A stretch of DNA of 5,953 nt from Actinomycetes bacterium (GTDB lineage Bacteria; Actinomycetota; Actinomycetes; Actinomycetales; Beutenbergiaceae). Location: NCBI GenBank assembly GCA_021793935.1, contig JAJYRV010000139.1, forward strand, positions 1-5,953, written 5' to 3'. This document shows, in pieces, positions 1 through 5,953 of the stretch (its first letter is position 1; every line of letters begins with the position of its first letter). The notes below the pieces were generated by a model, which saw only the letters and a program-made list of their open reading frames with translations, searched no databases and was not told where the DNA came from. The position numbers were made by a program, and so were the translations under genes.

Positions 1-2
1 GA

Positions 3-167
3 ACGATCGCGGTGGGCGGGGCGGATGCCTCCTCCCCCGCTCTCGCCGGCGTCGCCGGACTTGGGCACATGCTGCTCACCGCGGGGCTCGTGTTGTTGTT
101 CTTCCTCCTGCGCGCGGGGATCGCCCGGGCAGCGGCCGGCGACACCCGCGAGGTCACCCGCGGATAG
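3..167 (+). CDS. C-terminal end of an unidentified membrane protein (5' end outside window)
   Basis: Reading from base 3, 54 codons stay open and end in TAG at 165-167. The fragment has a Gly/Ala/Ser-rich stretch, then a strongly hydrophobic segment (about residues 13-40, with a run of Leu, Val and Phe), and ends in a short charged tail with Arg, Asp and Glu. This looks like the last transmembrane helix and cytoplasmic tail of an integral membrane protein. I do not recognise the family, and nothing in the visible part indicates a substrate. It converges on the GntR gene; the two stops overlap by 14 bp (154-167). The evidence is hydrophobicity and an in-frame stop only, so a chance open frame in GC-rich DNA is possible. 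Confidence 0.5.
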   Translation, partial: TIAVGGADASSPALAGVAGLGHMLLTAGLVLLFFLLRAGIARAAAGDTREVTRG

Positions 168-897
168 GTTCCACGCTCGGGGGTTCTTCCCCCGGCGGCG
201 TTTCGACCGTGTCGACGTCATGCTTTCCGGTGAAACGCGCGACCGCTTCATCGAACTGCTCCCGGAGTGCCCGCACCGCGGCGTCGGCATCTCCTTCCGC
301 GAGCGCGTCCAGCAGGGCGCGGTAGGTGCCGGAGACCTCGGCCGGCACGGCGAACCCGTCGGGGAGGGAGAAGACCGCGATCCTCGTCTCGACGGCGAGG
401 CTCGACATGTAGTCCGAGAGCCGGCGGCTGCCGGCGAGGTTGACGAGCAGTTGGTGGAAGTTGATGTCGGCGTCGCCGATCGCGCGGGCGTCGTGCGAAC
501 TCGTCGCCTCGAGCAGCTCCCGGTAGGCCTCCTCGAGTTGCGCGAGCACCTGGGTGTCCCGGTCGAAGGCGAGGAGCCGCAGCGCTTCTCCCTCGACCGC
601 CGCGCGTGCGTGGTAAAGATCGGTGACGTGGTCGGCGGTGATGGTGCTGACCCGCAGCCCCCGCCCGGGGACCGCGGTGAGGAGTCGTTCTTGGACGAGC
701 CGCTGCATCGCTTCTCGCAGCGGGCTGCGGCTCACCCCGAGCTGGGCGGCCATCTCGATCTCCCGGATCGGCGTGCCCACCTCGAGCGCCCCCGAGAAGA
801 TCGCGTTGCGCAGCGCTATGGCAATGAGGTCAACCGTTGAGGTGCGCGCAACGGGGAAAACCGACTGGGGAGCCTGCGAAAGATGAGCTTGAGCCAT
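154..897 (-). CDS. GntR-family transcriptional regulator, FadR/FCD subfamily
   Basis: A 247-residue DNA-binding regulator. Residues about 18-85 form the GntR winged helix-turn-helix: an amphipathic first helix (DLIAIALRNAIFSG), then LGVSRSPLREAMQRL at 53-67 as the recognition-helix region, and a wing ending near PGRGLRV. Residues about 90-222 are a helical FCD ligand domain, recognisable from HARAAVEGEALRLLA and DADINFHQLL. The first metal-site residues are present (Asp144, His148). The two later histidines usual in the family appear replaced by Tyr192 (in TYRALLDAL) and Gln214 (in REQF), so metal binding may be lost or altered. An acidic, proline-rich tail of about 25 residues follows the domain. 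The ATG at 895-897 has a good ribosome site, AAGGGG (902-907), five bases upstream. Such regulators usually respond to small organic acids or related metabolites. The neighbouring choline genes and haem protein are plausible targets, but the ligand is unknown. Confidence 0.93.
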   Translation of the reverse strand: MAQAHLSQAPQSVFPVARTSTVDLIAIALRNAIFSGALEVGTPIREIEMAAQLGVSRSPLREAMQRLVQERLLTAVPGRGLRVSTITADHVTDLYHARAAVEGEALRLLAFDRDTQVLAQLEEAYRELLEATSSHDARAIGDADINFHQLLVNLAGSRRLSDYMSSLAVETRIAVFSLPDGFAVPAEVSGTYRALLDALAEGDADAAVRALREQFDEAVARFTGKHDVDTVETPPGEEPPSVEPIRG

Positions 898-927
898 ATT
901 GCCCCTTCATGTGTGCTATCAGTTCCA

Positions 928-933
928 GATATA
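928..933 (-). promoter_or_regulatory. Possible -10 element for the GntR gene
   Basis: The 132-base gap between the HTHP stop and the GntR start has an AT-richer patch around 917-935. On the minus strand it reads TATATC at 928-933, about 30 bases before the start codon. No convincing -35 hexamer lies 16-18 bases further upstream, so this is a weak call. The regulator might instead be co-transcribed with the upstream small gene, since no clear terminator separates them. Confidence 0.2.
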
Positions 934-1029
934 CACCACCACACGACTCATCCAGGCATGAAATCGGCGTGATCTCGCCCATCTTCGCCCATGCCTCGCA
1001 GGCCAATCGGGCACCGGGCCCGGCCGGGG

Positions 1030-1254
1030 CTAGCGCCAGTAGTTGTTCGCCGCCGCGACCGTTTGGAAGTTCACCGCGACGACGTGGGAGGCGGCGGTGA
1101 GCGTGTCGGCATCGTGGGCGTACCCGCCGCGCAGCGTGTCGCGCACCTCGGCCGAGGGCTGGGTGTAGCCCACGCCCTTTCGCGCAAGCGTGATCGCGAG
1201 CTCGAAGCCCTCCTGGGGCGTGTCGGTCTGTAGGGTCGTGAGCCAGGGTTCCAT
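1030..1254 (-). CDS. Hexameric tyrosine-coordinated haem protein (HTHP)
   Basis: A 74-residue protein from the preferred start. The sequence follows the HTHP family pattern as I recall it: an N-terminal WLTTL, then TPQEGFELAITLARKGV, TQPSAEVRDTLR, and a C-terminal half with YAHDADTL, AASHVVAVNFQTVAAA and NNYW. Family members assemble as ring-like hexamers, each subunit binding one haem b through a tyrosine, with reported peroxidase- and catalase-like activity. With the start at 1254 the conserved tyrosine of YAHDAD is residue 45, which agrees with the haem-ligand tyrosine I remember for the founding member. There is no signal peptide or membrane segment, so the protein is probably cytoplasmic. 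An alternative ATG at 1264-1266 would add four residues (METT) but has no ribosome site; the ATG at 1252-1254 has GGAGA six bases upstream. The gene lies between betT and the GntR regulator on the same strand, with its own AT-rich upstream region. Removal of peroxide made during choline oxidation is an inference from context. Confidence 0.85.
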   Translation of the reverse strand: MEPWLTTLQTDTPQEGFELAITLARKGVGYTQPSAEVRDTLRGGYAHDADTLTAASHVVAVNFQTVAAANNYWR

Positions 1255-1259
1255 CGTCG

Positions 1260-1264
1260 TCTCC
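1260..1264 (-). promoter_or_regulatory. Ribosome binding site that decides the HTHP start
   Basis: GGAGA on the minus strand lies five to six bases before the ATG at 1252-1254. It overlaps the alternative upstream ATG at 1264-1266, which itself has no purine-rich sequence ahead of it. This favours the shorter 74-residue form. Confidence 0.6.
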
Positions 1265-1278
1265 ATCTACGCGTGCGG

Positions 1279-1297
1279 TCGTGGGTGAGACCCACGA
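1279..1297. promoter_or_regulatory. Perfect 19-bp palindrome ahead of HTHP, candidate operator or 5' UTR hairpin
   Basis: TCGTGGGT (1279-1286), a GAG spacer (1287-1289) and ACCCACGA (1290-1297) form an exact inverted repeat with 8-bp arms. It sits 24 bases upstream of the HTHP start at 1254 and directly downstream of a -10-like TAATAAT, so it would cover roughly +1 to +20 of the transcript. That is a typical place for a repressor operator. Its length fits a dimeric regulator such as a GntR- or TetR-type protein, but I do not recognise it as a known consensus. In RNA it could fold as an 8-bp stem with a three-base loop. No T-run follows it, so it is not a good terminator for betT. Confidence 0.55.
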
Positions 1298-1301
1298 TAG
1301 C

Positions 1302-1330
1302 GGAATTATTACAACTGCTACTAGGAATTA
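1302..1330. repeat. Pair of 7-bp direct repeats spaced 22 bp
   Basis: GGAATTA occurs at 1302-1308 and again at 1324-1330, a start-to-start distance of 22 bp, or about two helical turns. Both copies are followed by one variable base and a T. The repeats flank the candidate promoter region of HTHP and could be tandem sites for a regulator bound on one face of the DNA. Chance similarity in an AT-rich patch is possible. Confidence 0.3.
1305..1311 (-). promoter_or_regulatory. Candidate -10 element of an HTHP promoter
   Basis: The minus strand reads TAATAAT here, in a markedly AT-rich patch (1301-1334) within otherwise GC-rich DNA between betT and HTHP. It matches the TANNNT pattern of actinobacterial -10 elements. 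No good -35 hexamer is visible, so the promoter may depend on an activator or an alternative sigma factor. It suggests that HTHP, and perhaps the GntR gene after it, can be transcribed independently of betT. Confidence 0.35.
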
Positions 1331-1349
1331 CTCCCGGCAGCGGTGGCCT

Positions 1350-3398
1350 CTACCCGATTTCGGCACCACCGAGCAGGTTCCGTTGCCGTTGCAGGAACTC
1401 CAGGTGCCGCTCGTACTGATCGAGCACGTCGTCGATGAGTTGATCCGTCGTGTAGCCCATGATGTCGTACCCCTGGTTCGCACCGACGTCGAGGTACACT
1501 TCCATCCGCACGAACTTCTCGTCCGCGCGGGGCAGGCGGCGCCCGAAGGCGGGCACGGGGGCCTCCACGCGGTAGATGAGGTAGTGGAAGGCGTGCTCGG
1601 ACTCGGGATCGACCTCGAGCATGATGTGTTCCTCGCCCTCCTCGTCCCGCGCGCGCTCACACCTCGCGGCGATTCCCTGATCCGCAAGCTCGGCGACGAC
1701 CTCGGCGAGGGTGGGCAGGAGCACGGAGTTCTCGAACTCATCCGCGCGTTGGGCGTTCGGGAAGGCGAGGAGCCGGCCGAGCCGTTGCTGCCATTTGGGC
1801 TCGGCTCCCCGCGTGCTCCTCGTGCGACCCGAGAGCGAGCCCGGCATCGCCTGTTCGCCGCTGTCGAGACGGATCGCCTCCACCCGCAGCGCCCGATAGA
1901 GGCTGATCATCACGAGAATCATCACGAAGGAGAACGGCAGCCCCATGATCACCGTGGCGCTTTGCAACGCGCCGATCCCGCCGACGATGAGCATCGCGAT
2001 CGTGAGCGCGCCGGTGGTGACGGCCCAGAAGATCCGCAGCGCGGCCCGGCCATCGTGCTGGGGAGTGGGCAGGCGCGAGGAAAGGTTCGCCATCACCAGG
2101 GCCGCGGAGTCGGCGCTGGTGACGTAGAACAGCAGCGCCGTGAGGGTTGCCAGCCCGGCGATGAAGGTGAAGGCGGGGTAACGCGAGAGCAACTCGTAGA
2201 ACCCGCCCTCGGGGTTGAGCACGGTTTCTACCCCGAATTCGGCGTCGCCGCTGCGGATGATCTCGAGCGCGGAGTTCCCGTAGATGGAGACCCACATGAG
2301 GATGTACACGAACGGGATCGTCAGCGTGCCGGTGACGAACTGACGGATCGTGCGGCCCCGAGAGATGCGGGCGAGGAAGAGTCCCACGAAGGAGGCCCAC
2401 GCGACCCACCACGCCCAGAAGAACAAGGTCCAATCGCTCATCCACGTCCCGGTGTCCTCAAACGCGAAGGTCTGCATGACCATGTCGGGGAACATGCTGA
2501 CGAAATCTCCGACGTTGAGCACGAAGGCGTCGAGGAGGAATTGGGTCTTGCCGGTGATCAGCACCCACAAAGTGAGCCCGATCGCGAGGAACACGTTGAG
2601 CAAGGAGAGGAACTTGATGCCCCTATCCACCCCGGAGACCGCCGAGATCGTCGCCATCCCGACGCCGACGACGACGATCGCGATCTGCGTGCCGGTTCCG
2701 ATGGGGAGGCCGAAGATCGTCGCGAGCCCGACGTTGACCATGACGACGCCGATCCCCAGGGAGGTGGCGACACCGAAGATGGTCCCCAGGAGGGCAGCGA
2801 AGTCGACCGTGTCGCCGAGGGGGCCGTGGATGCGTTTGCCGAAGATCGGCGCGAGCGCGGAGCGCACCGCGAGGGGGAGCTTCATCCGGTAGGCGAAGTA
2901 GGCGAGCGCCATTCCCATGAGGGCGTACATCCCCCACCCGGAGATCCCGTAGTGGAACAGGGTCCACGCGGTCGCCTCGCGCGCGGCGTCCACCGTCTCG
3001 GGGGCGGTGGAGGGGGGTTCGAGGTATTGGGTGACGGGTTCGGCGACGGCGAAGAACATGAGGTCGGTGCCGATCCCCGCGGCGAACAGCATCGACGCCC
3101 ACGCCATCGTGGAGAATTCCGGTTTCGCGTTCTCGGGGCCGAGTTTGGTGTTACCGAACCGGGAGAGCGCGAGGTAGATGACGAAGGCGAGCACGGCGCC
3201 GGCGAGGGCGACGTAGAACCAGCCGAACCAGTCCGAGGTCCAGCCCACCACGGCGCCGAGGACCGATTCCGCGTTTCCTGGGGCGAGGAACGCCCACAGG
3301 GTGATCGCTATGGCCCCGATCGCGGCCCAGATGAAGACGGGCCAGTTGATCGGGGGGATCACCCCCTTCCCCGGGTTGGGCGAAGTTTCACTGCTCAT
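1350..3398 (-). CDS. betT: BetT-type choline transporter, BCCT family
   Basis: A 682-residue secondary transporter of the betaine/choline/carnitine family, close in length to E. coli BetT (677). It should import choline across the cytoplasmic membrane, probably by proton symport. About twelve membrane helices fill residues 20-505. The helix-3 signature [14 protein letters not shown] (103-116) has Asp112 where the sodium/betaine symporter BetP has glycine; that aspartate is typical of choline-transporting BetT. The helix-8 motif WAWWVAW (328-334) supplies the tryptophans of the substrate-binding box and is followed by [18 protein letters not shown]. Further BetT-like blocks are [23 protein letters not shown] and FYVTSADS. 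Residues about 510-682 form a large cytoplasmic C-terminal domain ending in [14 protein letters not shown], the part linked to osmotic control in BetT. The ATG at 3396-3398 overlaps the betA stop (ATGA), implying translational coupling. The frame stays open upstream to 3851, but only as out-of-frame betA sequence. Confidence 0.96.
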   Translation of the reverse strand: MSSETSPNPGKGVIPPINWPVFIWAAIGAIAITLWAFLAPGNAESVLGAVVGWTSDWFGWFYVALAGAVLAFVIYLALSRFGNTKLGPENAKPEFSTMAWASMLFAAGIGTDLMFFAVAEPVTQYLEPPSTAPETVDAAREATAWTLFHYGISGWGMYALMGMALAYFAYRMKLPLAVRSALAPIFGKRIHGPLGDTVDFAALLGTIFGVATSLGIGVVMVNVGLATIFGLPIGTGTQIAIVVVGVGMATISAVSGVDRGIKFLSLLNVFLAIGLTLWVLITGKTQFLLDAFVLNVGDFVSMFPDMVMQTFAFEDTGTWMSDWTLFFWAWWVAWASFVGLFLARISRGRTIRQFVTGTLTIPFVYILMWVSIYGNSALEIIRSGDAEFGVETVLNPEGGFYELLSRYPAFTFIAGLATLTALLFYVTSADSAALVMANLSSRLPTPQHDGRAALRIFWAVTTGALTIAMLIVGGIGALQSATVIMGLPFSFVMILVMISLYRALRVEAIRLDSGEQAMPGSLSGRTRSTRGAEPKWQQRLGRLLAFPNAQRADEFENSVLLPTLAEVVAELADQGIAARCERARDEEGEEHIMLEVDPESEHAFHYLIYRVEAPVPAFGRRLPRADEKFVRMEVYLDVGANQGYDIMGYTTDQLIDDVLDQYERHLEFLQRQRNLLGGAEIG

Positions 3399-5110
3399 GC
3401 CGCACCGCCGGCAACGGTGCCCGGCTGCGCGTTGTTTCGCGGGTCGCCCTCGGGGTAGAGCGGCATTCCGTGCCCGTGGCGGTAGTACGGGGCCTGCAGC
3501 GGCGGCAGCATCTCGTTGCCGGCGATGAGGTCGGCCGCGCGTTCGGCGAGCATCATCACGGGGGCGTAGATGTTGCCGTTGGTCACGTACGGCATCGCGG
3601 AGGCGTCGACGACGCGCAGCCCCTTGGTGCCATAGACCTCCATGGTTTCGGGGTTGAGCACGGCGTCCTCCCCGACGCCCATCTTCGCGGTGCACGAGGG
3701 GTGCAGCGCGGTTTCGGCGTCCTTCGCGACCCAGTCGAGGATCTCCTCGTCGGTCTGGACGCTCGGCCCGGGCGAGATCTCCCCGCCGGAGAACGCGGCG
3801 AAGGCGGGCTGTTCGAGAATCTCGCGGGCGGCGCGGATCATTTCGACCCACTCACGGCGGTCATTCTCGGTCGAAAGGTAGTTGAACTGGATCGCCGGGT
3901 GCGCAAACGGGTCAGCGGATTTGATCTTGAGCCACCCGCGCACGTCGGAATACATCGGCCCCAGGTGCAGCTGGTACCCGTGCTCGGAGGCCGGCTGAGA
4001 ACCGTCGTAACGGATCGCGATGGGCAGGAAGTGGAACATGAGGTTCGGGTACTCCACCTCGTCGTTGGAGCGGATGAACCCGCCCGCCTCGAAGTGGTTC
4101 GAGGCGCCCACGCCCGAACGTTTGAACAGCCACTCGTACCCGATCTGCGGCTTGTAGCGGTGCTTGAGCCACGGCCCGATCGAGACCGGCTGCGTGGAGG
4201 CGTGCTGGAGGTACACCTCGAGGTGGTCCTGCAGGTTGTATCCCACCCCGGGCAGATCGACCCGGGGGCGAACGCCCGCGGCTTCGAGGTCGCCGGGATT
4301 ACCGATGCCGGCGAGCTGCAGCAGCTGTGGGGTGTTGAACGCCCCGCCGGCGAGGATCACTTCACCGGCCGAGACGGTGCGCTGGAGTTTGCCGCCGCGC
4401 AGGTAGTCGACGCCGGTGACGCGGGTGCCGCTGAACCGGAGCCCGGTCACGTGCGAGAGGGTGTGCACGGTGAGGTTCTTGCGGCTCATCACCGGGTGCA
4501 GGTAGGCGCGCGCCGCCGAGAGGCGTCGCCCCTTGTGCACGTTGCGGTCGAACGGGGCGAACCCTTCCTGGCGGTAGCCGTTGACGTCGTCGGTCAGCGG
4601 GTGGCCCGCTTGCTGGACCGCTTCGAAGAACGCGCCGAACAGGGGCGTGTTCGCCGGGCCACGCTCGAGGACCAGCGGCCCGGACCCGCCGCGCCACAGG
4701 TCCGCACCCGCGAGGCAGTTCTCCATCCGCTTGAAGTACGGGAGCACGTGGGCGTAGTCCCAGCTTTCCATCCCTTCATCGGCGGCCCAGCGCTCGTAGT
4801 CCATCGGGTTGCCGCGTTGGAAGATCATTCCGTTGATCGAGGAGGAGCCGCCGAGCACCTTCCCGCGGGCGTGGTAGACGCGGCGTCCGCCCATGTAGGG
4901 CTCGGGCTCGGATTCGTACTGCCAATCGTAGAATTTGCTGCCGATCGGGAACGGCAGCGCGGCGGGCATGTGGATGAAGGGGTCGATCCGGAAGTCGGAG
5001 CGGCCGGCTTCGAGCACGAGCACGGAGGTCGAGGGATCGGCGCTGAGGCGGTTGGCGAGCACGGAACCTGCCGACCCTCCACCGACGATGACGTAGTCGT
5101 ACCGTTTCAT
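3395..5110 (-). CDS. betA: Choline dehydrogenase, GMC oxidoreductase family
   Basis: A 571-residue FAD enzyme that oxidises choline to betaine aldehyde, and in this family often onward to betaine. It passes electrons to the respiratory chain or, in oxidase-like members, to oxygen. The N-terminal FAD fold shows GGGSAG (10-15) and Glu34 in LVLEAG. The first GMC signature covers about 82-105 ([14 protein letters not shown]) and the second about 255-270 ([16 protein letters not shown]). [15 protein letters not shown] (334-348) is a block shared with E. coli BetA. The catalytic pair is probably His470 (in [10 protein letters not shown]) and Asn513 (in NGNIYAP). No signal peptide or membrane helix is seen, so it is cytoplasmic or peripheral. 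A tail of about 30 residues after [10 protein letters not shown] is variable. The start is supported by a purine-rich leader containing AAGGAGT (5123-5129) and AAAGAAG nearer the ATG. It lies 134 bases after betB and overlaps betT by 4 bp. Confidence 0.95.
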   Translation of the reverse strand: MKRYDYVIVGGGSAGSVLANRLSADPSTSVLVLEAGRSDFRIDPFIHMPAALPFPIGSKFYDWQYESEPEPYMGGRRVYHARGKVLGGSSSINGMIFQRGNPMDYERWAADEGMESWDYAHVLPYFKRMENCLAGADLWRGGSGPLVLERGPANTPLFGAFFEAVQQAGHPLTDDVNGYRQEGFAPFDRNVHKGRRLSAARAYLHPVMSRKNLTVHTLSHVTGLRFSGTRVTGVDYLRGGKLQRTVSAGEVILAGGAFNTPQLLQLAGIGNPGDLEAAGVRPRVDLPGVGYNLQDHLEVYLQHASTQPVSIGPWLKHRYKPQIGYEWLFKRSGVGASNHFEAGGFIRSNDEVEYPNLMFHFLPIAIRYDGSQPASEHGYQLHLGPMYSDVRGWLKIKSADPFAHPAIQFNYLSTENDRREWVEMIRAAREILEQPAFAAFSGGEISPGPSVQTDEEILDWVAKDAETALHPSCTAKMGVGEDAVLNPETMEVYGTKGLRVVDASAMPYVTNGNIYAPVMMLAERAADLIAGNEMLPPLQAPYYRHGHGMPLYPEGDPRNNAQPGTVAGGAA

Positions 5111-5122
5111 ATGTTCTTCTTT

Positions 5123-5129
5123 ACTCCTT
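5123..5129 (-). promoter_or_regulatory. Ribosome binding region of betA
   Basis: The minus strand reads AAGGAGT, a close match to the anti-Shine-Dalgarno complement, but it ends 12 bases before the ATG, which is longer than usual. A second purine run, AAAGAAG, lies five bases before the ATG. Either or both may serve. The site lies only five bases after the base of the GC-rich hairpin at 5135-5167. Confidence 0.55.
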
Positions 5130-5134
5130 ATTCG

Positions 5135-5167
5135 GCCCGCGCCCCGGGGCGGCCCCTGGGCGCGGGC
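5135..5167 (-). other. Strong GC hairpin between betB and betA
   Basis: GCCCGCGCCC (5135-5144) and GGGCGCGGGC (5158-5167) are exact inverted repeats of 10 bp. Inside them GGGG (5146-5149) can pair with CCCC (5153-5156) around a three-base loop, giving about 14 pairs interrupted by one mismatch. In the betB-to-betA direction the next bases are CGAATAAGGAG, with no U-run, so it is not a standard intrinsic terminator. It may protect the betB message, cause partial attenuation or influence access to the betA ribosome site. Confidence 0.5.
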
Positions 5168-5244
5168 ACGGATGATTCAGTTGGGAAGGTGCTTTTGCCG
5201 CAGTTCGGGTTCGGCGCGGGCGGCCGGCGACGCGGGGAACGGCG

Positions 5245-5953
5245 TCAGCGCGCGGGGAACCAGCCCTGGGCTTCTGGGCGGATGTTGTGCCACACGTGTT
5301 TGGCCTCTTGGTATTCGGCGAGGCCGGTCGGGCCGAGTTCCCGGCCGAAACCGCTTTGCTTGAACCCGCCCCATTCTGCTTGTGGGACATAGGGGTGGTA
5401 GTCGTTGATCCAGATGGTTCCGTGGCGAAGGCGCGCGGCCATCCGTTCCGCGCGGCCAGCGTTCTCCGTCCACACGGCACCGGCGAGGCCGTAGATGGTG
5501 TCGTTGGCGATACGCACCGCGTCGTCTTCCGCCTCCTGCGCCGTGGCTCCGGAGAAGGTTTCGATCGTGAGGACCGGACCGAAGGACTCCTCCTGGACGC
5601 AGGTCATCTCGGTGCGGCAGCCCGCGAGGATCGTCGGCAGGTAGAAGTACCCATTCTCGAATTCGGGCCCTTCGGGGCGCGCGCCGCCCACGAGGAGCTC
5701 CGCGCCTTCGGCGATCCCACCCGCGACGTACTCCTCGACTTTCGCCAAATGTTCCGCGGAGATGAGCGCGCCGGTGTGGGCGCCGGAATCGAACGGGCCA
5801 CCGGGAACGATGAGCCTGGTCGCGGCAACGAGTTTCTCTACGAATTCGTCGTGGATCGACTCTTCGATGATGAGCCGGGCGCCGGCCGAGCACACTTGGC
5901 CGGAGTCGAGGAAGATCGCGGTGGTCGCCATGTCGAGCGCCGCGTCGAGATCG
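5245..5953 (-). CDS. betB: Betaine-aldehyde dehydrogenase, C-terminal half (5' end outside window)
   Basis: The visible 235 residues are the C-terminal half of an aldehyde dehydrogenase of about 490 residues; the frame stays open through the right edge. It oxidises betaine aldehyde to glycine betaine with NAD(P)+ in the cytoplasm. The catalytic cysteine lies in SGQVCSAGAR (codon 5890-5892, TGC). The nucleotide-binding block EESFGPVLTIETF follows, then NDTIYGLAGAVWT, and the C-terminal INDYHPYVPQAEWGG and KQSGFGRELGPTGLAEYQ. The INDYHPY and GRELG blocks resemble Bacillus GbsA and other betaine-aldehyde dehydrogenases rather than generic members. Together with betA and betT downstream, this makes the substrate assignment strong. 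The ATG at 5929-5931 is internal, because the reading continues upstream (DLDAALD) in family-like sequence. The stop is TGA at 5245-5247. The operon's promoter must lie to the right of the window. Confidence 0.93.
   Translation of the reverse strand, partial: DLDAALDMATTAIFLDSGQVCSAGARLIIEESIHDEFVEKLVAATRLIVPGGPFDSGAHTGALISAEHLAKVEEYVAGGIAEGAELLVGGARPEGPEFENGYFYLPTILAGCRTEMTCVQEESFGPVLTIETFSGATAQEAEDDAVRIANDTIYGLAGAVWTENAGRAERMAARLRHGTIWINDYHPYVPQAEWGGFKQSGFGRELGPTGLAEYQEAKHVWHNIRPEAQGWFPAR

Noticed and set aside
25..840. A 271-codon plus-strand frame opposite the GntR gene
   Set aside because: Arg/Pro-rich shadow sequence; the GntR reading on the minus strand has clear domain motifs and a good ribosome site.
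975..992. Direct repeat of TCGCCCAT (975-982 and 985-992), spaced 10 bp
   Set aside because: Only two short GC-rich copies, not positioned at a convincing promoter; chance repetition is likely.
1008..1023. GC-rich inverted repeats just after the HTHP stop (CGGGC/GCCCG and the palindrome CCGGGCCCGG) as a terminator
   Set aside because: Short arms and no T-run on the minus strand; such palindromes are common by chance in GC-rich DNA.
1341..1371. Inverted repeat CGGTGG/CCACCG around the betT stop as a terminator
   Set aside because: Only six base pairs with a 19-base loop, overlapping coding sequence and lacking a T-run. Too weak to call.
1281..3458. A 725-codon open frame on the plus strand, opposite betT
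   Set aside because: Its translation is rich in Arg, Gly, Glu, Asp and His with no family-like blocks, and it mirrors the codon bias of betT on the other strand. It is a GC-bias shadow.
3399..3851. An N-terminal extension of betT of 151 codons, up to an ATG at 3851
   Set aside because: The added residues are arginine-rich sequence from a wrong frame of betA. Family length and the ATGA overlap support the start at 3398.
3470..5392. A 640-codon open frame on the plus strand, opposite betA
   Set aside because: Low-complexity Val/Gly/Arg/Glu composition and full overlap with a clearly recognisable betA. It also runs past betA into the 3' end of betB. Treated as an antisense shadow.

Overview
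The window is GC-rich DNA with strong third-position GC bias, tightly packed genes and purine-rich ribosome binding sites. Together with a BetT/BetA/BetB set, this suggests a high-GC actinobacterium. The phylum call is an inference from composition and protein style; I cannot place a genus.

Almost everything lies on the minus strand, so the order of transcription runs from right to left. It begins with the C-terminal half of a betaine-aldehyde dehydrogenase (betB, cut by the window edge, stop at 5245). A 134-base gap containing a strong hairpin follows, then a GMC-family choline dehydrogenase (betA, 5110 to 3395). The choline transporter betT (3398 to 1350) comes next, its start codon overlapping the betA stop in an ATGA. 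This is a complete choline-to-glycine-betaine module: BetT imports choline, BetA oxidises it to betaine aldehyde (and possibly further), and BetB completes the oxidation to glycine betaine, an osmoprotectant that can also be used as a nutrient.

Downstream of betT, a 95-base AT-richer gap (1255-1349) carries a perfect 19-bp palindrome, a pair of 7-bp direct repeats 22 bp apart and a -10-like element. It precedes a very small gene (1254 to 1030) that I recognise as a hexameric tyrosine-coordinated haem protein (HTHP), a family with reported peroxidase/catalase-like activity. After another 132-base gap comes a GntR-family regulator with an FCD-type ligand domain (897 to 154). The usual regulator of bet genes, TetR-type BetI, is not seen in the window.

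At the far left, the plus strand carries the last 54 codons of an unidentified membrane protein. It converges on the GntR gene and overlaps its 3' end by 14 bp.

The most interesting point is the pairing of a flavin-dependent choline oxidation operon with a small haem peroxidase-like protein that appears to have its own promoter and operator, plus a GntR/FCD regulator lacking two of the usual metal-binding histidines. No RNA genes, CRISPR arrays, insertion sequences or phage features were seen.
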